Positions 46,240-57,417 are shown, counted from the first letter of the stretch. The stretch is 64,000 nt of DNA from Comamonas sp. Y33R10-2 (GCF_019355935.1 NZ_CP079925.1:1302001-1366000); one strand, 5' to 3'. Translations and numbers: made by a program. Notes: generated by a model from the sequence alone, not told the origin.

Positions 46240-49200
46240 CTATGCCGCCAGCCTCGGCCCCATCACCTCACTCCACCAAAAGCGGGTCAGCCTCACAGCA
46301 GGGGTAATGGCTCGCCCCTTGAGCGCAGCAGATAGCCTGCCCAATGCTTGCGGCGCTGTGACTTGCTCGGACTGTTGCCACAGCTCCAACCGCACAGAGT
46401 GCCAGTAACGCTCATCTTCACCAGCAGGGACAACGATTTGCTGCGCATGTTCCACAGTAATACTCTTGCGCCCTTTGTTGCGGCGGTCTGCCCATAAGGC
46501 GATGCGCTCCCAGCTTTCGGCGGTCAGCTCATGCGCATAGTGCCGTGTGCTTTTGCCCTCACATGGTGTGATTACTTCTAAGGAGATATCAGGGCATGTG
46601 AGGGCAAAGCGGAACTCACGGCGCTTCAACTCTAGCCCCATGCGCTCAAGGATTTCTGCTACTTCACGCACTGGGTATACAGGGGCTGGAAATGGTTTTG
46701 ATTTGCCCTTTAAGTCGGTGCCCACATCATGCGCCCACTTAGCAGGCACGATGCCAAGAAAGGCCTGTAAATATCGGCGCTCAATCACTCGTTCAACCAG
46801 TGATGATGCAACGGCCTGAGTGATGCGCAGGCCAGGGGCCAAGGCAACGCCTTCCAGCAACCAGGAATAAGCCAGCGCACGGGCCTTGGTGAAGCGGCGC
46901 AGGGCCAAGTCCTCGCCGGTGTGGTCTTGGCGCTCGGCCATGCGCTGTGTGGCTGCGCTGAATCTGTCCATGCGGCGTGGGCCTCGGCCATCGTCCCAAA
47001 TGTCCAGGGCATCACCATCCAAGGTGGTTAAACACAAGTCCGACTTGATGCGATGGCGCAACAGCGCGTCTTGCTCGGCCTCTGTGCGGCTGGGCTTTTC
47101 GCGCAGGCGGCGGGCTTGGGCATCGTCCAGGTCAGCAGCGGCCAGGATGGCGGCGCGTCGTTCTTCACGGATGGCGGCTCGTGTGGTCTTCAGCTCGGCG
47201 GTTATGCCTGCATCAGCCTGCACGGCCATGCGCTCAAGCGTGAAGCCCTGGTGCTCCAGTGCCCACCACAGGCCAGCGGCGAAGTCCGCGCGCCAGCGTG
47301 CCTGGTCGGCCTCGATACCGGCCACAAATGCGTCAAAGTCTGTGGCCGTGACCAGGATTGAGCCTTCGATGCCTGCGGCCTGCTCCATGCCCGCCAGGAT
47401 GGCATCAACGTTGTCAATGTCCTTGGCGTTGTTCGGCGTAATTGCCACCGTCCAGGCACGTAGGTAGCGCACGCGGCGCAGCATCTGCAAAGCATCGGCA
47501 GGGGTGATAGTGGCCCCACTACCCAAAAACATGCCATGCGTGAAGTGTTCACCAGTTTTTCTGTGCTCGATAGACAGGCCAGAGGAAATAACGCTGTTCG
47601 CAATCACACAGTCATAGTCGCGGCTGATGGCTTCAGGGTCGCGCCAGAAAGCGGCTTGCTCGGCGTTTTCCTTGTTGTCGCCATGCAGCAGCAGGATGCG
47701 GGCACCAGTGCTTGCCAAGATGCGCGCGGCCTCAATTGCTCGGGATTTTTCACCGCACGCAATCCATAAGCGTTCGCCCTGGGTCAGTCGTGCCATGGCC
47801 TCACCATAGGCCGTGGCGAGGGCTTCAGGGCCAAAGCCATAAGACACGGTCAAGCCCTCAATGCGGTGCGGCTGCTGGATGATGCGGAATCGCTCGCCAG
47901 GGCGGCAGCTCTCCAGAAAGGACAGCACGCGGTCATCCATGCCTGCATCAGCGCCAATCAGGCATTTGGCTCGGCTCACCAGCTCGCGCAGCGTGTGGAA
48001 TACATCGGCGCGGCTTTTCTTGTCGGCAACGGTCACTTTGCTGGCAATGCTGCGTAGTACCTGTGCCACTTCATCAATAAACACATTCCCAGCCTCATCA
48101 ATGATTTGGCTGTGGTCTGCCTTCACGATGGATGGCAGGCAGGTTGCCATGGCTTGCACGCTCCAGGCCATCTCGCCTGGTGTTTCCTGGTAGTGGTCAC
48201 AGGCCAGCACTCGGGCCAGCTCAGCAACCAGACTTTGCCTGTGGCAGGTCGCCAGGAATCGGGCCTCTTGGTGCTTTGCCCACGACGAAAATGGCTGGCC
48301 TATGCGCTGGGTCTTGCCACTACCCATGGGTGATGCAAGCAGCAAAACGCCCTTGTAGTCCTCGGCGGTCAGTGTGGGCAGGTTTGCCACGGTTTCTACG
48401 TTGTGCCGTGCGGTGGCCTCTGCTGACATAGTTACGGCAGCCATTGCGCGGCGCTTTCGCCAATCCACGATGCGGGCCAGCGCTGCAACGATGGCGGCAA
48501 GGGTTGCGGGGTGCAGTGCCCCCGGCATGGTGTTGTTGCCGATTTGCTCGGCCAGTGCTTCCAAGGTCATAAGCACAGGCACGCGCACGCACAGGCGGCG
48601 GCCAATCGACCAAGCCAGCGCGGCGGCCTGTGCCGCGTCATCGGCTGCGGCCAGCTTGTTCCACCAGGTCTGTTCGCGCCCCTTCAGCTCAACCAGCGGC
48701 AGAGCATAGGGGCGCGTGAATGCTTCGGCGTTATCGTTCGCCACAGCAGCGCGCACAGCCTCCAGGCCATGCGCTGCGGCGTAGTCGTTCCAATCGCCCA
48801 CCAAGGGTGGCAAGTGATACGGCAGGCCTGTTGCCTTGGCGGCCTTCTCGCCGGTTTTGCTGTCGTCGTTGTCTGCTGCGATGGCGTCTGGCTTGGTGTA
48901 TGCGGCCACTGCGGCCAATGCACCAGCACTGAAGCCAATCACCACAGCATCACCCGTGGCCGCGTGCCAGGTGGCCCCGGTAGCGTAGCCTTCAACCAGG
49001 ACTGTGCTGCCATCAATGCGATGGTGGCAACCGTGGGCGCGGCCACCCATCACAAACCGTTTCACGCCTTGCGGGGTGATGCGCTGAATGTTCACCAAGG
49101 CCCCGGCATCGTCCAACATAGGCACCAGCAAATCACCAGCGCGCACTGTGGCAGCGTCCTGCCACTGCTGGGCCTCGTCATTCCACAGGCGTGCGCGCAG

Positions 49201-49749
49201 GTCGTGTCCTGCCAGGCGCAGGCCATGGGCCTGCACTCCCTTGCGGCTCAGGTATGAGTGAGCATCGGCAAGGGTTGCGGCCTGCCAGGCTGCCAAGGCA
49301 GCGGCAGCAGCAGCGGTGCGGCCTTCAGCCTGGTTACGCTCATGCTCGGCGGCCTTGGCTTTGGCGGCCTGGATGGCGGCAGCGGCGGCGGCGCGGTAGC
49401 CCCTGCGGTCGTTGTCGTTCGCAGCCACCGTGCCACGCTGGGCCATGAATTGCTGCCAGGCCAAATCGCGGGGCTTCCAATAAACCGATGCACCCTTGAA
49501 GCTCTTGAAGGTCACAGCAGGCCAGGCGGTGCCGTCCTTGTCGGTTTCAATGCTGGCAAGGTAGAACTGCTTTTTGTCGTTGCGGCCATTCAGGTTCGGC
49601 ACATAGTGCTTTAGTCCATCCAACAAAGGCAGGTGGTCAAGTGTTGCGCCCACGGATGCAGCGGCTTGCACAGCATCCTCAAAATATGCGGCTAGAGCGT
49701 CTTCGGGTTGTGTGTATGTAGCCGCGCACCAGTCAAGGAAGCGAGCCAT
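46240..49749 (-). CDS. Large TOPRIM primase-helicase replication protein
   Basis: 1169 residues, probably multifunctional. The N-terminal third has a TOPRIM-like primase region (STVLVEGYATGATWHAATGD with the acidic pair AADNDDSK at about residues 250-300). The middle has a helicase/ATPase core: Walker A LLLASPMGSGKTQ (about 480-490) and Walker B-like NVFIDEVAQVL, then a motor region resembling origin-binding helicases (VIANSVISSGLSIEHRKTG, DALQMLRRVRYLRA). The C-terminus is an unassigned domain. It fits the CyRepA1/origin-binding-type replication proteins of plasmids and satellites and implies autonomous replication after excision. Confidence 0.8.
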   Translation of the reverse strand: MARFLDWCAATYTQPEDALAAYFEDAVQAAASVGATLDHLPLLDGLKHYVPNLNGRNDKKQFYLASIETDKDGTAWPAVTFKSFKGASVYWKPRDLAWQQFMAQRGTVAANDNDRRGYRAAAAAAIQAAKAKAAEHERNQAEGRTAAAAAALAAWQAATLADAHSYLSRKGVQAHGLRLAGHDLRARLWNDEAQQWQDAATVRAGDLLVPMLDDAGALVNIQRITPQGVKRFVMGGRAHGCHHRIDGSTVLVEGYATGATWHAATGDAVVIGFSAGALAAVAAYTKPDAIAADNDDSKTGEKAAKATGLPYHLPPLVGDWNDYAAAHGLEAVRAAVANDNAEAFTRPYALPLVELKGREQTWWNKLAAADDAAQAAALAWSIGRRLCVRVPVLMTLEALAEQIGNNTMPGALHPATLAAIVAALARIVDWRKRRAMAAVTMSAEATARHNVETVANLPTLTAEDYKGVLLLASPMGSGKTQRIGQPFSSWAKHQEARFLATCHRQSLVAELARVLACDHYQETPGEMAWSVQAMATCLPSIVKADHSQIIDEAGNVFIDEVAQVLRSIASKVTVADKKSRADVFHTLRELVSRAKCLIGADAGMDDRVLSFLESCRPGERFRIIQQPHRIEGLTVSYGFGPEALATAYGEAMARLTQGERLWIACGEKSRAIEAARILASTGARILLLHGDNKENAEQAAFWRDPEAISRDYDCVIANSVISSGLSIEHRKTGEHFTHGMFLGSGATITPADALQMLRRVRYLRAWTVAITPNNAKDIDNVDAILAGMEQAAGIEGSILVTATDFDAFVAGIEADQARWRADFAAGLWWALEHQGFTLERMAVQADAGITAELKTTRAAIREERRAAILAAADLDDAQARRLREKPSRTEAEQDALLRHRIKSDLCLTTLDGDALDIWDDGRGPRRMDRFSAATQRMAERQDHTGEDLALRRFTKARALAYSWLLEGVALAPGLRITQAVASSLVERVIERRYLQAFLGIVPAKWAHDVGTDLKGKSKPFPAPVYPVREVAEILERMGLELKRREFRFALTCPDISLEVITPCEGKSTRHYAHELTAESWERIALWADRRNKGRKSITVEHAQQIVVPAGEDERYWHSVRLELWQQSEQVTAPQALGRLSAALKGRAITPAVRLTRFWWSEVMGPRLAA

Positions 49750-49751
49750 TC

Positions 49752-50135
49752 TTAGCCAATGGCAAATGGGCGGCGTTTACGGTAAAACGCATCAAACAGC
49801 ATCATTTCAAAGTCCAGCCGCGTGAATGGGCAAGGCTTCTCTCTCATGGACATGGATGCACACCGCGCCATAAACTCCGCTGCAATCAGTGGGTCGTCAC
49901 GATATATCCGGCCATCGGCAACCTGTTTTGCAAGCGCCCAAGCTGTGTATGCAATCCATGCTATGCGCGCTTCCTCTGTCTTCCTAAGGTCAGGCGCAAT
50001 TACTGCATCTGAAAATCTTTGCTTAACACGTTGCGCATTAATCATCGAAGGATGTATAAAATAGCGTGTGACATTATTTTTGCCAAAAACAATGTCCAAT
50101 TTAGTGTATTTTTTAGGGGCTGTGATCTGGTACAT
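49752..50135 (-). CDS. Unknown 127-residue protein between AlpA and primase
   Basis: Soluble, helical protein (MYQITAPKKYTKLDIVFGKN and on), with no recognised domain. Its stop lies 2 bases from the primase start, so it is translated with it. Position suggests a replication or regulatory role in the element. Confidence 0.6.
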   Translation of the reverse strand: MYQITAPKKYTKLDIVFGKNNVTRYFIHPSMINAQRVKQRFSDAVIAPDLRKTEEARIAWIAYTAWALAKQVADGRIYRDDPLIAAEFMARCASMSMREKPCPFTRLDFEMMLFDAFYRKRRPFAIG

Positions 50136-50147
50136 CGCGGCCCCTTT

Positions 50148-50459
50148 TTATTTCTGCGCTAGCTTATTGAAGCTACTTTGCCAGTGGAGAATGTCTTCTA
50201 ATCTCCAAGCAGTAACTCTTTGCGAAATTTTTATGGGGGCAGGGAATGTGCCGTCTTGAACGCGACGCCACAATGTAGCAGCGCTGAATGGGACGAGTTT
50301 GTCCTTGATGAGCTGCGATTGACGGATGTAGATGTCAACGCTTTTGCCTGAGATTTGTTGCATTTTGCTGAGTCCTTGTGAGTTGAGCTGAGTAAATTTT
50401 CGCGACAACTCATCGGTGCTTCTTCTTGCGGGTTTTCCTAAAATCTCACGGAAGCTCAT
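50148..50459 (-). CDS. AlpA-like helix-turn-helix regulator of satellite
   Basis: 103 residues, possibly starting instead at an internal Met (MQQISGKSVD). The C-terminal core SQLIKDKLVPFSAATLWRRVQDGTFPAPIKIS and VTAWRLEDILHWQ matches the AlpA family, which regulates integrase expression or acts as excisionase in P4-like and PICI-type elements. It is the first gene of the replication transcript, 12 bases before the next gene, and is separated from int by a terminator. Confidence 0.85.
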   Translation of the reverse strand: MSFREILGKPARRSTDELSRKFTQLNSQGLSKMQQISGKSVDIYIRQSQLIKDKLVPFSAATLWRRVQDGTFPAPIKISQRVTAWRLEDILHWQSSFNKLAQK

Positions 50460-50493
50460 TCCAAATCATTCTTGGTAACGATTGCAATAAAAA

Positions 50494-50510
50494 ACCCGGC
50501 CAAGCCGGGT
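50494..50510 (-). terminator. Terminator after integrase gene
   Basis: ACCCGGC-TTG-GCCGGGT stem followed on the minus strand by TTTTTATT. It isolates int from the alpA-primase transcript. Confidence 0.75.
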
Positions 50511-50533
50511 AATTTAATGCTGATATATCGAAA

Positions 50534-51880
50534 TCAAAGATCATCGTCCAGGTCATCTTCATGAATTTCTGCCGCCTTCCGTTTGGCTTCTAGAATTATC
50601 TCGCGGGCAGATTCACCGCGCATCCATGTATCCAACATATCGCTCCAACACTGGAGCATAATTTTTCGTTCAGTCAGGTAACGGTTTACGTTATATACAG
50701 CAGCAATTCTATTCTTGGGAGCATGCGCCAGTGACATTTCAATCCAGCGTTCATCGAATTTTGCGCGATTCAAGCCGCTAGAAAATGTACGCCGCAAATC
50801 GTGCACACCGAATGTTTGAAAATCAGGTTCATTTACTTGAATTTTTTTAACCGCTGCATCGATAACGCGATTAAGTGTTGCGTTTGATATAGGCGTATCG
50901 CTGTCATACCGTCCGGGATGCAGGTATCTACTTGAGCTAAAGCAGGAGCGAAAGGCAGTGAGAATATCCAAGGCTTGTTCACTGAGGGGAACGATGTGAG
51001 GACTACCTGCTTTCATTCTTGCCGCAGGTATAACCCAGCGTTCAGCATCGAAATCAATTTCACTCCAGGTGGCATCGATAAATTCTCCTTTGCGAACACC
51101 TGTCAATAAGATGAACTTCAGTGCTAAGCGGAGCGTTGGCGTAGTGGCTACACGCTCCAATGCGCTCAAGAATTTCTTTATTTCGGCTGGCGTCAGGGCT
51201 CTGTCACGAGGGGTAAAGGTTGCGATTGCACTGGCCCGCACGGATTCGGCGGGGTTGGTGACGGTTTGCCCTCGCCCTTGCGCATGCCTGAAAACAGCTA
51301 GTACCACTTCGCGCACATGAACTGCCACAGCAGGGCCGCGCTTAATCTTTGCATCGTCACACAGTTGCATCAAACGCTGTGGCGTTATCTCTTCCAAGCG
51401 CAGGCGACCAAAAACCGGCTCTATGACGCGTCTATAGGTAGAGCGACGAAACGCAAGCGTGCTGTCGGCCAACTGCTCAGCACCGCTTTTAGGGTCAGCT
51501 TTGTGCTGGAAATAATTTTCTACCCACCCTCCAAAGGATAGGGCGTCGGAAGCGCGTGTGCGTTTTTCTACCTTGGCTCGGGAAGGCGATTCGCCTCGCT
51601 CAACATCACGCCGTGCACGTTCCAGTAATGACCGTGCTTCCCTTAGAGACACCTCCATCCCGTATTCAAGTGTGTCAGGTTCGCGCGCTGGCTTACGTCC
51701 TAAATCCCCGTTGTAGCGGCCAATAGCAAGCGTTTCGCGACGGCCATTCAGGCGGTAATCGTACCGAAACGAGATGGTGCCGGTGGGCAGAACTGCTGCA
51801 TACATTCCGTCACGGTCTGCAACCTTCAGCACTTTCCCCGCAGTTGGCTTGAGATTCCCCAGTTCTTTGTCAGTCAGCAT
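50534..51880 (-). CDS. int: Tyrosine recombinase (P4-type integrase) of satellite
   Basis: 448 residues. The N-terminal DUF4102-like domain (VADRDGMYAAVLPTGTISF...RRETLAIGRYNGD) is followed by a SAM-like core-binding domain and a catalytic domain with Arg in LTGVRKGEF, HIVPLS, HDLRRTF (His-x-x-Arg), LAH and Tyr in AAVYNVNRYL. It is the gene nearest guaA, and its start is about 220 bases from the guaA-end attachment core. It would recombine the core at the 3' end of guaA, leaving GuaA intact. Confidence 0.93.
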   Translation of the reverse strand: MLTDKELGNLKPTAGKVLKVADRDGMYAAVLPTGTISFRYDYRLNGRRETLAIGRYNGDLGRKPAREPDTLEYGMEVSLREARSLLERARRDVERGESPSRAKVEKRTRASDALSFGGWVENYFQHKADPKSGAEQLADSTLAFRRSTYRRVIEPVFGRLRLEEITPQRLMQLCDDAKIKRGPAVAVHVREVVLAVFRHAQGRGQTVTNPAESVRASAIATFTPRDRALTPAEIKKFLSALERVATTPTLRLALKFILLTGVRKGEFIDATWSEIDFDAERWVIPAARMKAGSPHIVPLSEQALDILTAFRSCFSSSRYLHPGRYDSDTPISNATLNRVIDAAVKKIQVNEPDFQTFGVHDLRRTFSSGLNRAKFDERWIEMSLAHAPKNRIAAVYNVNRYLTERKIMLQCWSDMLDTWMRGESAREIILEAKRKAAEIHEDDLDDDL

Positions 51881-51910
51881 GATTCACCTCCAGTAGTGAT
51901 TTGCCATCTG

Positions 51911-51974
51911 ATACCGTCAATGCAAAATGACGGTATAGCCATGGCGTTTCGCTGTCGCCGTAACTATACCGTCA
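51911..51974. repeat. Three copies of ATACCGTCA inside right end
   Basis: ATACCGTCA at 51911-51919, its inverse at 51928-51936 and a direct copy at 51966-51974, with a partial TACCG at about 51979. The same nonamer occurs twice near the other end, which suggests integrase arm sites in the attP region. Confidence 0.75.
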
Positions 51975-52101
51975 TCTGTACCGACTGTTTGACCGGGAGG
52001 TAGTGCTACATCATGAGATGATGTGGCGAGTCTAAGTCATTGAAAAACAAAGTCTATTTCATATTTATGAGGTGAAATGAGACTGTGTGAAATGACTTAA
52101 A

Positions 52102-52117
52102 TTTATTCCCACTCGAT
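52102..52117. other. Attachment core within guaA 3' end
   Basis: TTTATTCCCACTCGAT, covering the guaA stop and the final codons (IEWE). The identical copy is at 42769-42784 and a degenerate copy at 36135-36150. The guaA 3' end is a recurrent integration site for genomic islands in proteobacteria. Confidence 0.9.
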
Positions 52118-53719
52118 GGTCGCTGGTGGCTTGGTGCTTACATCGTAGGTCACGCGGTTAATGCCGCGCACTTCGTTGATGATGCGGCCGGAGGCCTTTT
52201 TCAGCAGGCCGTAAGGCAGCTCGGCCCAGTCGGCGGTCATGAAGTCGCTGGTCACCACAGCGCGCAGGGCCACGACGTAGTCGTAGGTACGGCCGTCGCC
52301 CATCACGCCCACGCTCTTGACGGGCAAGAACACAGTGAAGGCCTGGCTGGTCAGGTCGTACCAGCTCTTGCCAGTTGCTTCGTCGATCCAGTTGTTCAGC
52401 TCTTCGATGAAGATGGCGTCGGCGCGGCGTAGCAGATCGGCGTATTCCTTCTTCACTTCACCCAAGATGCGCACGCCCAGACCTGGGCCGGGGAAGGGGT
52501 GGCGGTATACCATGCCGCGGGGCAAGCCCAGGGCCACACCCAGCTCGCGCACTTCGTCCTTGAACAGGTCGCGCAGGGGCTCCAGCAGCTTCAGACCCAA
52601 TTGCTCTGGCAAGCCGCCCACGTTGTGGTGGCTCTTGATGGTGACAGCCTTCTTGGACTTGGCACCGCCAGACTCGATCACGTCGGGGTAAATCGTGCCT
52701 TGAGCCAAGAATGTCGCGCCCTTGGAGCCTGCGTTGGAAGCCTTCAACTTGGCGGCTTCGGCTTTGAATACATCGACGAATAGGCCTCCGATGATCTTGC
52801 GCTTGGCTTCGGGCTCGGACACGCCAGCCAGCTTGCCCAGGAACAGGTCAGCGGCATCGACGCGAATGACCTTGGCGTTGAGCTTGCCTTCAAACATCTC
52901 CATGACCGCGTCGCCTTCGTTCAAGCGCAGCAGGCCGTGGTCCACGAACACGCAGGTCAGCTGGTCACCAATGGCGCGGTGAATCAGCGCTGCCGCGACG
53001 GACGAATCCACGCCGCCGGACAGGCCCAGAATCACTTCTTCGTCACCGACTTGCTCGCGGATTTTGGCCACGGCTTCTTCGATGTAGTCGCCCATGATCC
53101 AGTCTGCATTGGTGCCGCAGATGTCCAGCACAAAGCGGTTGAGCAGCGCTTGGCCTTGCACGGTGTGCGTGACTTCGGGGTGGAACTGCACGGCGTAGTA
53201 GCGGCGGGCTTCGTCGGCCATGCCGGCGATAGGGCAGCTCGGCGTGGAGGCCATGACCTTGAAGCCCGGTGGCAGCTCGGTGACCTTGTCGCCGTGGCTC
53301 ATCCAGACTTTGAGCATGCCGTGGCCTTCAGAGGTCACGAAGTCTTCAATGCCCTTGAGCAGTTTGGTGTGGCCATGGGCGCGCACTTCGGCGTAGCCAA
53401 ATTCGCGGGTGTTGGAGCCTTCAACCTTGCCGCCCAGTTGTGTGGCCATGGTCTGCATACCGTAACAAATGCCCAGTACGGGCAGGTCCAGCTCGAACAC
53501 GGCGTCTGGTGCGCGGTCGTCCACTTCGTAGACAGAGGCGTGGCTGCCGGACAGGATGATGCCCTTGAGCTTGCCGTCGGCGGCGAATTCGCGCACCCAG
53601 TCGCTGCTCACATCACAGGGGTGTACTTCGCAGTACACATTGGCTTCGCGCACGCGGCGGGCGATCAGCTGGGTGACTTGGGAGCCGAAATCCAAAATAA
53701 GAATCTTGTCGTGTTGCAT
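52103..53719 (-). CDS. guaA: GMP synthase (glutamine-hydrolysing)
   Basis: Converts XMP to GMP using glutamine and ATP. 538 residues from the ATG at 53719 ([23 protein letters not shown]); an upstream in-frame start would add 47 unrelated residues. Class I glutamine amidotransferase: Cys in [11 protein letters not shown] and His in QFHPEVTH. The ATP-pyrophosphatase P-loop is LSGGVDSS, and the dimer domain ends [16 protein letters not shown]. The last codons form the attachment core but remain intact. The gene is not adjacent to guaB here, being 1.6 kb away. Confidence 0.97.
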   Translation of the reverse strand: MQHDKILILDFGSQVTQLIARRVREANVYCEVHPCDVSSDWVREFAADGKLKGIILSGSHASVYEVDDRAPDAVFELDLPVLGICYGMQTMATQLGGKVEGSNTREFGYAEVRAHGHTKLLKGIEDFVTSEGHGMLKVWMSHGDKVTELPPGFKVMASTPSCPIAGMADEARRYYAVQFHPEVTHTVQGQALLNRFVLDICGTNADWIMGDYIEEAVAKIREQVGDEEVILGLSGGVDSSVAAALIHRAIGDQLTCVFVDHGLLRLNEGDAVMEMFEGKLNAKVIRVDAADLFLGKLAGVSEPEAKRKIIGGLFVDVFKAEAAKLKASNAGSKGATFLAQGTIYPDVIESGGAKSKKAVTIKSHHNVGGLPEQLGLKLLEPLRDLFKDEVRELGVALGLPRGMVYRHPFPGPGLGVRILGEVKKEYADLLRRADAIFIEELNNWIDEATGKSWYDLTSQAFTVFLPVKSVGVMGDGRTYDYVVALRAVVTSDFMTADWAELPYGLLKKASGRIINEVRGINRVTYDVSTKPPATIEWE

Positions 53720-53754
53720 GGTGTTCAAGGGCAAGAGGGTGGCAAAAGAGAGGG

Positions 53755-54195
53755 TTAGAAGTCTTCGGCAGCCAGTATTTGCACGCCACTTTTGTGGGCG
53801 GCAGCGATCTGGGCTGCATCGAATGTGGCCAAGGGCAGGCGCAAAGATTGCGCCAGCCACAAATAAGCAGCATCGTAGGTGGGCAGGGCGGTCAGCAGTG
53901 CCACATCTAATACGGCTTTGTGTTGTGCGGGCGCGAGGTCGTGCAACTCTACGCGGTGGCGAATAGCCTCAAGCACGCCCCACATTCCTTCGACGGAGGC
54001 TTGCGGGATGCGAGAGCTATTAACGCCAGAGGCGATCAAGTTGCTGCATTCCCACTGCCAGACATTGGGGGCATGAGGATCCACCTCGTCGCGGCGAATG
54101 CGGGCGTAAAGGCGTTGCGTATGCTCGCTAGCCTCATCGGGCAGCAGCCAAGCAGCGGTCACAGAGGTATCCAAAACGAAGGCGCTGGCACTCAT
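53755..54195 (-). CDS. PIN-domain toxin, VapC-like
   Basis: 146 residues. PIN fold: first acidic residue in [10 protein letters not shown] (Asp9), then WECSNLI and the acidic cluster in [16 protein letters not shown] and [11 protein letters not shown]. VapC toxins are Mg-dependent RNases, often against tRNA or rRNA. The start overlaps the antitoxin stop by 4 bases. A toxin-antitoxin role follows from family and pairing. Confidence 0.88.
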   Translation of the reverse strand: MSASAFVLDTSVTAAWLLPDEASEHTQRLYARIRRDEVDPHAPNVWQWECSNLIASGVNSSRIPQASVEGMWGVLEAIRHRVELHDLAPAQHKAVLDVALLTALPTYDAAYLWLAQSLRLPLATFDAAQIAAAHKSGVQILAAEDF

Positions 54196-54452
54196 GCTTG
54201 GCTCCGACCGGTATGCCGCAGATTTGCTACTGAATCAGTAGCTTTTAGCCCTTTGACTGTCTGCTGTAGAGCCGATATTTGCTCTAACTCTCGGGCAATC
54301 TGTTCGTCGGTGATGACGGGCTTGCGGCGCACGGGCAGCATGCGCACGACTTCTTTGCCGTGGCGCGTGATGCGCACTTCTTCACCTTGCTCGACCAACT
54401 CGATCAGGGCTGAGAACCGCGTTTTTGCTTCGTAAATACCGACAGATTGCAT
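54192..54452 (-). CDS. Phd/YefM-type antitoxin
   Basis: 86 residues. The Phd fold start VGIYEAKTRFSALIELVEQGEEVRITRHGKEVVRMLPV is followed by a variable C-terminal toxin-binding tail. It lies upstream of the PIN gene with a 4-base overlap. These antitoxins usually repress their own operon. Confidence 0.88.
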   Translation of the reverse strand: MQSVGIYEAKTRFSALIELVEQGEEVRITRHGKEVVRMLPVRRKPVITDEQIARELEQISALQQTVKGLKATDSVANLRHTGRSQA

Positions 54453-54789
54453 GAGGTTGGATGCAGGCAGCAGAGTTTGAAGTTGAAATCAGACTTGATT
54501 TTAACATTCTGGTCAGAGTTTTTAATTCTGGTTAGATGCGTGTGGGGATTGGCCTTGGAGTCTCTGATGGGAGACTATTGGGAGGAGCGCCGCGTCAGTG
54601 CAAGGTAGTGCTGTGTGATGAATCAAGGGTACGCTGTTCAGGGTAATGGGCGAATAGGTTAGGTGGTTTTAGCACCGGCGCTGCCCTTTACGCTTTACAT
54701 AGAGACCAACTTGTTTTCAACCTCTTGGTCTCACCGAGGTCTTTGCACTCGCCCGCGACGCTCCAAAACTGAATGTCAATGCACAGTCG
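54453..54789. other. Intergenic region upstream of toxin-antitoxin pair
   Basis: About 340 bases with no convincing gene. It should contain the antitoxin promoter. An inverted repeat GAGACCAA/TTGGTCTC lies at about 54700-54732. Confidence 0.45.
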
Positions 54790-55242
54790 TCAGATGTCGA
54801 TTTGCCAGTTGGTCGCTTGCACGGTCACGTTGACCTCGCGAATTTTGCGCGACAAGTCATCGGCCTGCTTTTGCAAACTGGACACATTAATCTGCGGCAC
54901 CCATTTGATTTCACGCTGGCTGTAGCGGTCCACGTCTTTGTGGGTGGCAGCAATGGTATTGGTCAGCAAGGAATGCTGATCAATCAGCATGTCACGCTGC
55001 GATAGCAGGTCTGCCAGCAAGCGGCCATCTGCCAATTTGGCGGTGGCATTGGTGGCGTTGATGCTGCGCACCAGTACTTGCTGCTCTTGCAAAGTGGACA
55101 TGGCTGCCGCCAGTAGGTCGTCAACAGATTCGCGGGGCGTTTCGCCGTCTTGAAGCATGGCGTTGCGCGCAATGCGCTCGCGCAGCGAGGCCAGCTTTTT
55201 CTTCAGATCAGCGCGTAGCATCAGGGCTTCGGCAAGTTTCAT
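54790..55242 (-). CDS. DIP1984 family protein
   Basis: 150 residues from the ATG at 55242 (GGAGCC upstream). Soluble helical protein: MKLAEALMLRADLKKKLASLRERIARNAMLQDGETP, then QREIKWVPQINVSSLQKQADDLSRKIREVNVTVQATNW. This matches the DIP1984-type family of unknown function. No clear role can be given. It lies downstream of the guaB terminator. Confidence 0.8.
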   Translation of the reverse strand: MKLAEALMLRADLKKKLASLRERIARNAMLQDGETPRESVDDLLAAAMSTLQEQQVLVRSINATNATAKLADGRLLADLLSQRDMLIDQHSLLTNTIAATHKDVDRYSQREIKWVPQINVSSLQKQADDLSRKIREVNVTVQATNWQIDI

Positions 55243-55257
55243 AGAGGCTCCTGAAAA

Positions 55258-55292
55258 AGAAAAAGCGGGGTTAGCCATGCCAACCCCGCTTG
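55258..55292 (-). terminator. Terminator after guaB
   Basis: AAGCGGGGTT/AACCCCGCTT stem with a T-rich stretch on the minus strand. Confidence 0.85.
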
Positions 55293-55318
55293 TGACCTAT
55301 GGGTCTGTGAGACCTTGC

Positions 55319-56854
<1,536 letters not shown>

Positions 56855-56892
56855 TCAGAACCCCTAACCGCTGCCCAAGACATATTGACCCC

Positions 56893-57417
56893 ATGAATAC
56901 CATTAAGTTTGCTCTGTTTGCCGCCATCACCTGCTGCTCGGTTTCTGCAATGGCCCAATGGCAATGGATTGATGCTCAGGGGCGAAAAGTGTTTAGTGAC
57001 AGGGCTCCGCCTGCCGAGATCCCCTCCAAAAATGTGCTGCGCAGCCCTGGTGCCCCTACTTTTTCTAGAGCCGCAGCTACTTCGGAAACCGCGCCAGCAA
57101 CCACTCAAGCGCCTGCTGCCAAGCCTGCGGCCGATAAAGGCGTAGACAAGGGCCTTGAAGAGCAAAAGCGCAAGCAAGAAGAGCAAGAAGCGGCCAAGGC
57201 TCAAGCTGAGAAGATGAAAAAAGAAGCTTCTCGTCAAGAAAACTGCAACCGTGCCAAGCAGGCCAAGGCGACTTTGAGCTCAGGCCGCATGCTCTCAACG
57301 GTTAATGCCAATGGCGAGCGAGGCTTTATGGATGAGGCTGGACGTGATGCGGAGGTCAAGCGTGCTGACGCGGCGATTGCGTCCGAGTGCGGGCCGATGC
57401 CAGAGGCTGCGCAGTAA
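56893..57417 (+). CDS. DUF4124 domain-containing periplasmic protein
   Basis: 174 residues from the ATG at 56893; the longer upstream frame overlaps the guaB promoter region. The signal peptide is MNTIKFALFAAITCCSVSAMA. The DUF4124 core reads QWQWIDAQGRKVFSDRAPPAEIPSKNVL, and a Lys/Glu/Ala-rich helical middle and a conserved end (CNRAKQAKATLSSG) follow. Function unknown. Confidence 0.85.
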   Translation: MNTIKFALFAAITCCSVSAMAQWQWIDAQGRKVFSDRAPPAEIPSKNVLRSPGAPTFSRAAATSETAPATTQAPAAKPAADKGVDKGLEEQKRKQEEQEAAKAQAEKMKKEASRQENCNRAKQAKATLSSGRMLSTVNANGERGFMDEAGRDAEVKRADAAIASECGPMPEAAQ

